Of a DNA stretch of 64,000 nt, positions 1-6,802 are shown in pieces. How positions within the stretch are numbered: the first letter of the stretch is position 1; each line of letters opens with the position of its first letter. Position numbers and translations under genes: made by a program. The stretch spans positions 1-64,000 of the forward strand of contig JAFZAB010000081.1 in assembly GCA_017548425.1 (NCBI GenBank), written 5' to 3'. This DNA is from Victivallales bacterium (lineage in GTDB: Bacteria > Verrucomicrobiota > Lentisphaeria > Oligosphaerales > Oligosphaeraceae). The notes beneath the pieces were generated by a model that made no database searches, was not told the origin of the DNA, and was given only the letters and a program-made list of their open reading frames with translations.

Positions 1-20
1 CGTCATGCGAAGGCGGGCGC

Positions 21-1568
21 TTATTTCATTTTGTTGGCGAGCCAGGCATCCCAACGGTCTTGACGGACGCCGAGGAAGAGGAAGACGTTCGGACGGAGAG
101 AATGCGTCTCCCAGACATAGCCGTCAAGTTTCAGATCGACTTCCAAATCCGGCGTGGCGACGATGAAGACGGGAAGCGGAACGGGCGTGAAATCGTCCGG
201 CCAGTCTGTTCTGTATTCGATATCAGAACGGTCGCGGAAATACCATGGTAGCGGCCAAGCATCCTGATGGGAGGAGGTTGCGACGACGATGGCGTTGTCG
301 GACTGCGGTTTGTCCAATGTGATTTCGCGGACGCGGGCGACGAGATTCAAGAGGTCGCGTTGCGTATGCGAATAGACATACGGGTTGCGTTGATCCGCGC
401 AGTAACGGCCGCAAGTTTGTTGCGATTGGCGGATTTGATGGACGGATACGGCGATCAAGGCGCATGCGCAAATGATTCTGCCCCATGGTTTTCCATTTGT
501 CAGAAAGGCGGCGAAGCCTGCGGCGGAGAGGATGAGGACGGACTGCCAGACGTTCAGGATGCACCACGGCGTCTTGTAAGGGATGGCGGAATAGACGATC
601 AGTTGGACGACGGCGTAGATGGCGAGAAACTGCAACGGCAGGCGTTTTTTCAATGGAATTTTCGGAAGGAAGGCGGCGACAGTTCCGACGATGGCGGCGA
701 CAATAAGCGGCCATTCGGTCCAGATCGGGCCGGGAGCGGTTTTATGCCATATCAGCCGTTGGATGAAATAGATCCACGGTTGCGCAAAATCCTCCTGTGA
801 CGATTGGGCGGCGCCCTGGAAAAGGCCGTGGATGGCGTCCAACGGCCCGCTCCAATTCGTGAAGAAGGATGAATAGAGGACGACGACGGGCAGCAGAAAA
901 GCGATGATGATTGCGGACAACGTCGGTATGTATCGCTTCAAATCATTGCGCGAGAGATGGATGTCGCGACGGTGGAGAATGGTGAGAACAACGCTTGCGC
1001 AGAACATGGCGAAGGCGGTGATGAGCCATGTCTCTTTGGAAGCGGCGGCCAGTCCGATGAAAAACGCGGCGAGCGGTAGCCAGATGGAACGCGGCTGTAA
1101 TGGTTGCCAATGGGCTGCGGCGGCAAAAGCCGCCGCAACGAAAAGCACCATCAGCGGCTCCTGTATATAATAGGTACTGTAAAAGACAAAAGGCGTGGAT
1201 ATGGCCGTCAGCGCGGCGGCTAGAATGGCGGTCAACTGGCCGATAATGGCACCTTGGCAGCCGACGAGCAGAATCAGCAGGGCGGTGGCCGCCAGCGGGA
1301 CGGAACGGATGGTCGCCTCCGTGCAGTGCGCGATGTCATGCGCTCCCGCGAGGCGTGCGGCTGGAAGTGTCGCGTAATAGAGCGTCGGCCCATGGTGGCC
1401 CTGCGGGTCGTATCGATAGCCGCGCCCTTCCAGCAGGTCACCGAAACGGATGGCCTGATTGGCTTCGTCATGGTGCATGGGACGCACGGAAATGATGCGT
1501 GCGTTGACGATGACGAAGGCCAATGCGATGGCCAGCGGGATGAGCTTCAGGGCGTGGTTCACAAACAA
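21..1568 (-). CDS. TIGR03663/Agl23-like GT-C membrane glycosyltransferase
   Basis: Polytopic inner-membrane protein of about 515 residues resembling the TIGR03663 (Agl23-like) branch of the GT39/GT-C dolichyl- or undecaprenyl-phosphate sugar transferases. An N-terminal membrane segment is followed by the motif HHDEANQA near residue 33, where GT-C enzymes keep an Asp/Glu pair in the first periplasmic loop. Around ten further hydrophobic segments follow, then a soluble tail of about 110 residues. The donor and acceptor cannot be read from sequence. The start is uncertain: position 1568 is a TTG, and a GTG lies two codons downstream. It sits 6 bp after the YhcH-family gene on the same strand, so the two are probably co-transcribed. 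Confidence 0.75.
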   Translation of the reverse strand: MFVNHALKLIPLAIALAFVIVNARIISVRPMHHDEANQAIRFGDLLEGRGYRYDPQGHHGPTLYYATLPAARLAGAHDIAHCTEATIRSVPLAATALLILLVGCQGAIIGQLTAILAAALTAISTPFVFYSTYYIQEPLMVLFVAAAFAAAAHWQPLQPRSIWLPLAAFFIGLAAASKETWLITAFAMFCASVVLTILHRRDIHLSRNDLKRYIPTLSAIIIAFLLPVVVLYSSFFTNWSGPLDAIHGLFQGAAQSSQEDFAQPWIYFIQRLIWHKTAPGPIWTEWPLIVAAIVGTVAAFLPKIPLKKRLPLQFLAIYAVVQLIVYSAIPYKTPWCILNVWQSVLILSAAGFAAFLTNGKPWGRIICACALIAVSVHQIRQSQQTCGRYCADQRNPYVYSHTQRDLLNLVARVREITLDKPQSDNAIVVATSSHQDAWPLPWYFRDRSDIEYRTDWPDDFTPVPLPVFIVATPDLEVDLKLDGYVWETHSLRPNVFLFLGVRQDRWDAWLANKMK

Positions 1569-1574
1569 AACGGC

Positions 1575-2018
1575 TTATGCCAATACTTTAATGACGACCT
1601 TGCGGCAGGTTCCTTCGCCGACGCAGGGGGCGTGGGCGTCCTGCGGATAGAAGAGGGCGAAGCAGCCCGGACGGACGGGGAACCAGGCCATCGGCTTGTC
1701 AGAGAAGAAGCCGCAATCCTTTTTCGTGTCGAATTCCGTGGCTTTTCCACAGCCTTCAACAGGGGACCATCCCATGGTCTCGTCGCCGGAAATGACATAC
1801 TGAATGTCGATGTATTTACGATGTGATTCAAGCTTCGCGGCCTCCTGCGGGCGGAGTGAAGGTTCTTGGATCATGGCGTAGATTTCATCGCCGTCGATGT
1901 CGTAGCGTCCGCACGGAAGCGTGGCGAGCGGCTGGGAAATCAAAAAAGCGAACGCCTTCTGGAAGCGCGGGTGGGCGTTGGCGTAGGCGGAGCAGTTCGA
2001 AAGTGCGTCGAGAATCAT
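1575..2018 (-). CDS. YhcH/YjgK/YiaL family cupin-like protein
   Basis: A 147-residue protein of the YhcH/YjgK/YiaL (DUF386) family, the family also annotated as beta-galactosidase subunit beta. Family hallmarks visible here are the stretch EAAKLESHRKYIDIQYVISG near residues 58-77 and the late PQDAHAPC segment, which supply the His/Glu residues of the cupin-like metal site. Members are linked to sialic-acid, ascorbate and other sugar-acid catabolism, but the reaction is not established for most. It lies between a hypothetical gene (15 bp upstream) and the GT-C gene (6 bp downstream), consistent with one minus-strand operon. Confidence 0.85.
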   Translation of the reverse strand: MILDALSNCSAYANAHPRFQKAFAFLISQPLATLPCGRYDIDGDEIYAMIQEPSLRPQEAAKLESHRKYIDIQYVISGDETMGWSPVEGCGKATEFDTKKDCGFFSDKPMAWFPVRPGCFALFYPQDAHAPCVGEGTCRKVVIKVLA

Positions 2019-2033
2019 AGTTTTTCGGAAATG

Positions 2034-2885
2034 TTAGGAGTTCAATGGCTTATGGTGGATGGACGGTGGACGGACAAAGGAGAGCGTCCCGTCGTCGCTG
2101 AATTTAAGACCGAGCATGTCGTTGACCTGCCGTGCGCTGGCGAACAACATGTTCTGGATGAGATGCATTTGCATTTCGGGCGGAATCTCATGAAATTTCG
2201 GTTCGGAGACAAGCGTCGCGGTTTCCGTTTCGATATTGACGGAGAACAAGCCCCAGTCTTCGAGCAGTTCATTGGGGGCCAATGTACCTTCCGGAACGGC
2301 AAGATAGTGGAGATTAGAGCATTGCGACGCGTCAATTCTCGCGAATCGCGTACCTTTAAAGAGAGTGCCCTCCAGATTGATGAGCCGATGGCGGTTTTGA
2401 TGATAGGCTTGAGACTGCGATTTCGAGTAGTCCCATGAGGCGAATTCGTCAAACAACATGTCGCTGGTGCGCAGTTCTGGTTCTTTGACGCGGATTTCCG
2501 CCTCTTGTCTTTCGAGTTCTGCCTTCAGATCCGTGATTTCGCGGAGGATGGTTTCTGCATCCGTACATTCTGGCCAACAGTCTTCACGCGTTTGGCAGCA
2601 GAGGACGACGGCAGTCTGAGTCGGTTGATAAACGCTTAAACGCGAAGATGTTGTCTTGTGAAGTGCCGACCAGACGAAGGCGACATCGACCTTCAGCGAA
2701 GCAGGACGCGTCGAAACGTCAATGCCGATGCCGTTTGGCGGCATATTTTCCCAGAACCATTTTGCGACAGCGCGTCGCATAGTCAGTTTCTGGCTGACGG
2801 TTTTGCGCGTTTCAGTCTTGGAAAGTGAAAAAAGCATCTGCATGGCGGATCGTGCGGCGGGGCTTGAGTGTTGAAAAAACGTCAT
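2034..2885 (-). CDS. Hypothetical protein
   Basis: A 283-residue soluble protein that I do not recognise. There is no signal peptide or membrane segment. The N-terminal third contains KVDVAFVWSAL, then a Cys-rich stretch (CCQTREDCWPEC, about residues 95-107) followed by a short predicted coiled coil (EITDLKAELERQEAEIRVKE). The C-terminal half looks like a compact alpha/beta domain. It is the first gene of a probable three-gene minus-strand operon with the YhcH-family and GT-C genes. The close Cys residues could bind metal, but this is only inference. Confidence 0.6.
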   Translation of the reverse strand: MTFFQHSSPAARSAMQMLFSLSKTETRKTVSQKLTMRRAVAKWFWENMPPNGIGIDVSTRPASLKVDVAFVWSALHKTTSSRLSVYQPTQTAVVLCCQTREDCWPECTDAETILREITDLKAELERQEAEIRVKEPELRTSDMLFDEFASWDYSKSQSQAYHQNRHRLINLEGTLFKGTRFARIDASQCSNLHYLAVPEGTLAPNELLEDWGLFSVNIETETATLVSEPKFHEIPPEMQMHLIQNMLFASARQVNDMLGLKFSDDGTLSFVRPPSIHHKPLNS

Positions 2886-2943
2886 GTTATCAATATGACT
2901 GTTATTTCAAAGATTTCTAGAGAATTCCAATGATTTCTTGCGA

Positions 2944-3729
2944 TTACTCTAGAAAAAAATCCGCGCAGGCTTGAAGGGCCATGCAATGTTGCAGGATGTT
3001 TTCGTTTTGACGGAGATGTGGACAAAACACGACAAGTCCGTCAAAGGCGTTGGCTTTCAACAGATCGGCCCATTCGGTGAGTTCGTCTTCGAAAAGCGAT
3101 TCGCCAAGAGACGGAGTGTAGTGGAATTCAACGACATGGAGATGCGGTAGAATGTCTGCGACGATATCCTGCGGAGCGGGGGGCGTATCATCGAAATCGC
3201 CGGAATGGAGCTGCAGGGAGATGCCGATGCGTTTCGAATCCGCCATGTCGCAAATATCCCGTGCGCGTTTCCATTCTTGTGAAAGCGGATATTGGAATGG
3301 AAAGCGAATCTGCAGATCGAGCTTGAAAGGCTTCTCCAATGGCGTCAGCAGAAGTTTGCGGAGGAAAGCGGCAGTTTTGCGAATGCGGTTCTCTTCATCT
3401 GGAAATGGTTCATCCAACCGCATTTGCAGACTGAAATGGGAGACGCCCGCGTTCTCCGCCGACAGCATGGAATGGATGATGGATTTGCGTAAATTGTTGA
3501 ACGCCTGGTCGTTGGGGGCTTCATTCAGAAAACGGGCCGTTTCCGGTGGAAGGATGTCCCGCGCATGGGCACCATACAGGGAATGCCTGTCCAGTGATTT
3601 CAGAAAATCCAGACAGAACGAAAAAAGCGCGGCGTCGCATTCGATGTGGCGGATTTTTGGAGTGGCCGCGACGGCGTCAAGCCACTCCGCCCACTGTTCA
3701 TCGTCGATTTTAATGGCGGGGGTAATCAT
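2944..3729 (-). CDS. TIM-barrel (sugar isomerase/AP endonuclease-like) hypothetical protein
   Basis: A 261-residue protein whose alternating beta/alpha pattern suggests a divergent sugar phosphate isomerase/epimerase-type TIM barrel. Barrel-strand-like segments include HFSLQMRLDEPF, FKLDLQIRFPF, RIGISLQLHSGDF and LHVVEFHYTPS. The usual metal-binding Glu/Asp/His set is not obvious, so a catalytic role is unproven. It starts one base after the rsmE stop codon, so it is translationally coupled to rsmE as the last gene of the ssb-rsmE operon. Downstream 2886-2943 is a short AT-rich gap. Confidence 0.55.
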   Translation of the reverse strand: MITPAIKIDDEQWAEWLDAVAATPKIRHIECDAALFSFCLDFLKSLDRHSLYGAHARDILPPETARFLNEAPNDQAFNNLRKSIIHSMLSAENAGVSHFSLQMRLDEPFPDEENRIRKTAAFLRKLLLTPLEKPFKLDLQIRFPFQYPLSQEWKRARDICDMADSKRIGISLQLHSGDFDDTPPAPQDIVADILPHLHVVEFHYTPSLGESLFEDELTEWADLLKANAFDGLVVFCPHLRQNENILQHCMALQACADFFLE

Positions 3730-3730
3730 G

Positions 3731-4447
3731 TCAATGGAATTGTGTCAGCAAGGAACCGAGCAGGGCGGTGACGGCGGTTTCAACGCGGAGGATCCACGGA
3801 CCAACGGTCAGTGGTATAAGTCCTTTTATACGAAGGGCTTGCTCTTCTTCCAGCGAGAAACCGCCTTCGGGGCCGACCCACAATGAAAGGCGTGATGGTG
3901 TATAGGGCAGGGAGGATGTCCGGAGGTCGTCTTCGCGCGGCACGGCGCCGAAAAAGCCGTCGCCGTCGCTTGCGGACAAGGCGTCGGAGAAGGCTATTGG
4001 CGCGTTAAGCTCCGGCAACCATGGGTTGCCGGATTGCTTCATGGCGGTGACGAGCGTCTGCGACCACGATGCGGCGGCGGAGGCGTCCGGACGGGAGACC
4101 GCGTAACGGCAGATGACGGGAACGATGCGGGCCACGCCAAGCTCCGTCGCGGACTTCAACACCGTGTCCATGTTTTTGTTGCGCGGAGGCGCAACATACA
4201 GGACGATCGATAGTTGTGGACGCGGAACGGTTTCCGTTGACTCAATGCGGCAAGAGGCTTCGCGGATCTTGCATGTCGGTCCGTCGTCCAAAAGAACGGC
4301 GGCCGCGCGGCCACCACAGCCATTGAGCAGCGTCAGGCGTTCGCCTGGCTCAAGGCGCATGACGCGCAGGGCGTGAGCGGTCTCGTCCGCCGAAAGGCGG
4401 ACGGTTTCGCCGACATTGAAAGTCTCTGGAAGATAATAACTTGGCAT
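3731..4447 (-). CDS. rsmE: 16S rRNA (uracil-1498-N3)-methyltransferase
   Basis: RsmE methylates N3 of U1498 in 16S rRNA using S-adenosylmethionine. The 238-residue length fits the family. The N-terminal PUA-like domain carries the segment AHALRVMRLEPGERLTLLNG. The C-terminal SPOUT domain has the characteristic LATELGV-type helix (KSATELGVARIVPV), the cofactor-loop motif WVGPEGGFSLEE near residues 188-199, and a terminal ILRVETAVTALL segment in place of the commoner ILRTETA. The knotted SPOUT fold is known to dimerise. It lies 18 bp downstream of ssb and one base upstream of the TIM-barrel gene. Confidence 0.93.
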   Translation of the reverse strand: MPSYYLPETFNVGETVRLSADETAHALRVMRLEPGERLTLLNGCGGRAAAVLLDDGPTCKIREASCRIESTETVPRPQLSIVLYVAPPRNKNMDTVLKSATELGVARIVPVICRYAVSRPDASAAASWSQTLVTAMKQSGNPWLPELNAPIAFSDALSASDGDGFFGAVPREDDLRTSSLPYTPSRLSLWVGPEGGFSLEEEQALRIKGLIPLTVGPWILRVETAVTALLGSLLTQFH

Positions 4448-4465
4448 GGAAAACCGTTACGGTGG

Positions 4466-5326
4466 TTAGAACGGCATGTCGTCCACAACCTCTTCGGGAT
4501 CAGTGAGTTGTGACGACTGCGGTATGGGTGCGGGCGGCTCAGGTGGCTCAGGGGGAGGTTTGGACGCAGGCTGCTGTTGCGCAGATGGTTGCGGCTGAGC
4601 CGTTTGTGCGGACTGTTGTGGTGCTGTTTGTTGCGGAGCAGGCTGCGTCGGCTGTTGCGAAGGCTGCGCAGATGGTTGCGGTTGCACAGACTGTTGCGGT
4701 TGGGCCGTTTGGACAGGTTTTACAGGCTGTGTCGGCTGTTGCGCAGATGGTTGCGGCTGAGCAGGTTGTTGCGGTTGACCGGCTGGCCGTGGCTGCTGTT
4801 GCGGCAATGGCTGATACGGTTGTTGCGGTAGCGGTTGGTAGGGTTGTTGTTGGGCAGGTGGATAGCCGCCCGGTTGCTGCTGATAGCCGTAATTTGGCAT
4901 GGGCTGACCATAGCCCGGCGGCGGGTAGGGTGGTTGCTGCTGTCCATAACCGGCAGACTGATAGTACTGCTGATCAGGAACTTGCAAGTTTTTCCTGTCC
5001 AGATTGTAGAGGGTATCGACCACGACGCGCAGTCTGGAACGGTTCTTGCCCGTGTCTTTGTCTTGCCATGATTCAAAACGCAGATGGCCTTCCACGTAGA
5101 TCGTGCTTCCTTTAGTCAAGTTTTTGGCGCAATAGTCAGCGAGATGTCCATAGGTGATCAGCTCGACATAGACGACATCTTCCCGTTCTTCGCCCGACGC
5201 CGACTTGTAGCGACGATTGACGGCCAGACCCATATCGCAGACAGGCATTCCTGTTTGCTGGACGGCCCTGGATTGCGGATCGCGAGTCAGATTGCCCATG
5301 AGAAGGACTTTGTTGAGGTTCGCCAT
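4466..5326 (-). CDS. ssb: Single-stranded DNA-binding protein with long Gln/Pro linker
   Basis: SSB binds single-stranded DNA during replication, repair and recombination. Residues 1-110 form the OB fold, opening with NKVLLMGNLTRDP and including AVNRRYKS and the YVEGHLR strand. Residues 125-275 are a very long low-complexity linker built mainly of Gln, Pro, Ala and Tyr, with repeated PQQP/SAQ blocks. The last residues, DDMPF, are the acidic tip that recruits partner proteins. At 286 residues it is clearly longer than the usual 150-200. AGGAG lies 9 bp upstream of the ATG. It is the first gene of an ssb-rsmE-TIM barrel operon. Confidence 0.96.
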   Translation of the reverse strand: MANLNKVLLMGNLTRDPQSRAVQQTGMPVCDMGLAVNRRYKSASGEEREDVVYVELITYGHLADYCAKNLTKGSTIYVEGHLRFESWQDKDTGKNRSRLRVVVDTLYNLDRKNLQVPDQQYYQSAGYGQQQPPYPPPGYGQPMPNYGYQQQPGGYPPAQQQPYQPLPQQPYQPLPQQQPRPAGQPQQPAQPQPSAQQPTQPVKPVQTAQPQQSVQPQPSAQPSQQPTQPAPQQTAPQQSAQTAQPQPSAQQQPASKPPPEPPEPPAPIPQSSQLTDPEEVVDDMPF

Positions 5327-5660
5327 AATTGGTGTGCTCCTACTTTTGAGATGTTTCCTTACTTATACCATACTATAATAACGAAAAATTTCCTGTCATG
5401 GCGACGGATTTTGCCCGTTGTCGCGTTGCAAAAGAAAAATACATTGGAAAATTCATTTTTCAAGAAAAATGCAAGAAATAATATTTGCATTAATGAAAAA
5501 ATGATTTATCTTTATTGTGTCAATCGGAGAAGTCCATTTATATGCTTTATATGAAATGCAAAAAATGCCACTTGCCGGGCCTGATGGACTTCGAAGGGAG
5601 ATACAATACAATGTGAAATGGCGGCACGGGCTCGGTTGGTGGCGCCAAGGAGGATTTGTT
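5327..5660. other. Intergenic region between divergent ssb and small exported protein
   Basis: A 334-bp AT-rich gap between divergently oriented genes. The left part holds the likely ssb promoter on the minus strand (5372-5399). The right part contains TTTATATG-type AT-rich stretches that could carry the promoter of the rightward gene, and ends in the Shine-Dalgarno AAGGAGG at 5648-5654. A longer in-frame reading from about 5517 exists but lacks a ribosome binding site and would precede the signal peptide, so I treat it as untranslated. Confidence 0.5.
5372..5399 (-). promoter_or_regulatory. Putative sigma-70 promoter of ssb
   Basis: Read on the minus strand, ATGACA (5394-5399) and TATAGT (5372-5377) are separated by exactly 16 bp, close to the -35 TTGACA and -10 TATAAT consensus. 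The -10 is followed by ATGGTATAAG. This is the best promoter match in the window, about 45 bp upstream of the ssb start. Similar TATAGT boxes occur upstream of several other genes here. Confidence 0.5.
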
Positions 5661-6029
5661 ATGAAGAAATTCTTGTGTCGGTGCATGTTGGCGATGTTGC
5701 TGTCATGCGGAGGCTGGCGCGCCATGGCGCAGGAGGCAGAAGCTCCTGCGCCGCGGGACGAGAAGGCGGTTGTGAAAGTGGAGGAAGAGGCGAAAAAAGA
5801 GAAAAGCCCCGTGGCGAAGCTGCGTGGCAAGCTCCTCTACAAGAAGAGTCAGATCAGGAAGTTGGAGAAGGCGGCCGCGACAGCGGACGCCGTTCTGGCG
5901 GAGAAGTTGCAGGAACTGGAGAACCAGCGCCGCGCGTTGCTGTCGTCCGCTGAGCCGCGTCTGGCTGCGTTGTATGCGGAGCATGACAGCATGGAGGATG
6001 AAATCCAGAAGATGACAGAGAAAAAGTAA
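5661..6029 (+). CDS. Small exported coiled-coil protein
   Basis: A 122-residue protein of unknown function. The start at 5661 is chosen because AAGGAGG ends 6 bp upstream and the product then begins with a signal peptide (MKKFLCRCMLAMLLSCGG... ending near AMAQ). A Cys near residue 19 leaves open a lipoprotein. The mature part is highly charged: an Ala/Pro/Glu/Lys-rich linker, then a heptad-like helical segment (about residues 55-120, rich in Leu, Glu, Lys and Ala) likely to form a coiled coil. It ends shortly before a 10-bp tandem array. It may be an envelope spacer protein, but this is only inferred from composition. Confidence 0.65.
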   Translation: MKKFLCRCMLAMLLSCGGWRAMAQEAEAPAPRDEKAVVKVEEEAKKEKSPVAKLRGKLLYKKSQIRKLEKAAATADAVLAEKLQELENQRRALLSSAEPRLAALYAEHDSMEDEIQKMTEKK

Positions 6030-6050
6030 AAAAAAGTGCCAAAAAAGTCG

Positions 6051-6170
6051 TAGAAAGTCATAGAAAATCATAAAAAGTCATAGAGAATCGTAAAGAATCA
6101 TAGAAAGTCATAGAAAGTCATAGAAAATAACAGAAAGTCATAAAGAGTCATAAGGAATAATAAAGAATCA
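6051..6170 (+). repeat. Decamer tandem array (consensus TAGAAAGTCA)
   Basis: Twelve consecutive 10-bp units in perfect register, consensus TAGAAAGTCA, with degenerate copies such as TAGAGAATCG, TAAAGAATCA and CAGAAAGTCA. The array begins about 20 bp after the stop codon of the small exported protein. It is followed by TATGATTTTGAATGATTTT, whose TGATTTT blocks are complementary to the AAAATCA variant, so the end can fold back. There are no spacers, so it is not CRISPR. Confidence 0.9.
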
Positions 6171-6273
6171 TATGATTTTGAATGATTTTATATGACAAAG
6201 AAAGAATCAAGAAGAACAAGACTGCTCGGGAAGAGAAATAGAAAGGCAATGGCCCAGAAAGGCGCAAGATAGA

Positions 6274-6636
6274 ATGGATATGGAAGCAGAGAGCCTAGAT
6301 GGCCGTCTTGTCCGATACACGGCTGAAATAGTGGCGTTGTCGGGCTGGATGCCGTCGGGCCAGGCTGCGCAGGAGGTAGCGACCGGGCTGTTGCAGGCAG
6401 TAATGGGATTGTTGCCGCGTTATCATGCGGCTTGTGAGATGGATTCTGACCGTGCGTTTTCGCGGAAGTTACGGCAATGCCGTCGAATGCTGCGGGAAGC
6501 TCGGGTTTGGTTAAGTGTAATAGAGAAGAGTGGATTGTTGCCGCATGATAGGATACAGGGAATGCAGAGCGATACGGTCGCCATGGAGGCGATCTTTTCA
6601 CGGATTATACATGAGATTGAGCGGCGTTTGGTTTGA
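6274..6636 (+). CDS. Four-helix-bundle protein (23S rRNA IVS-type family)
   Basis: A 120-residue all-helical protein matching the four-helix-bundle family named after proteins encoded in 23S rRNA intervening sequences (TIGR02436-like). The family pattern is visible: an N-terminal LDGRLVRYTAEIVAL helix, the PSGQAAQEVATGLLQA turn-helix, a YHAACEMDSDRAFSRKLRQC helix and a REARVWLSVIEKSGLL helix. Members form pentameric bundles, but no molecular role is established. No rRNA gene is nearby. The gene is flanked on both sides by short tandem arrays, which suggests a repeat-rich accessory spot. Confidence 0.75.
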   Translation: MDMEAESLDGRLVRYTAEIVALSGWMPSGQAAQEVATGLLQAVMGLLPRYHAACEMDSDRAFSRKLRQCRRMLREARVWLSVIEKSGLLPHDRIQGMQSDTVAMEAIFSRIIHEIERRLV

Positions 6637-6666
6637 GCTTTTTCCGAGTAGTCTTTTTTGTGAAGC

Positions 6667-6737
6667 TCTAGGCGGCTAGCCGCCTAGAAGGCTAGGAGGC
6701 TAGGAGGCTAGAAGGCTAGGAGCCTAGGAGCCTAGAA
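6667..6737. repeat. Octamer tandem array (consensus GGCTAGGA) with 20-bp palindrome
   Basis: Units of 8 bp (GGCTAGGA, GGCTAGAA, GCCTAGGA) run in tandem 30 bp after the four-helix-bundle stop codon. The left edge (6668-6687) is a perfect 20-bp palindrome, CTAGGCGGCTAGCCGCCTAG, preceded by a T-rich stretch at 6650-6660. The palindrome could act as a transcript end. CTAG, rare in many bacteria, is dense here. Confidence 0.85.
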
Positions 6738-6743
6738 TACAAT

Positions 6744-6787
6744 TGCCATAAGCCATAGGCCATAAGCCATTGGCCATAAGCCATCAG
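6744..6787. repeat. Heptamer tandem array (consensus GCCATAA)
   Basis: Six consecutive 7-bp units: GCCATAA, GCCATAG, GCCATAA, GCCATTG, GCCATAA, GCCATCA. The array follows the octamer array after about 6 bp and ends about 15 bp before the stop codon of the GH2-like gene. Two arrays of different unit length and unrelated sequence therefore sit side by side between convergent genes. Confidence 0.9.
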
Positions 6788-6802
6788 CGCCGCCATTGGC
6801 GG

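Noticed and set aside
4510-5115. A 201-codon plus-strand frame over ssb, Val/Ala-rich
   Set aside because: It mirrors the Gln/Pro repeats of the SSB linker; the minus strand has the OB fold and DDMPF tail.
6051-6170. Possible CRISPR array
   Set aside because: Units are 10 bp, contiguous and without spacers, and no cas genes are present.
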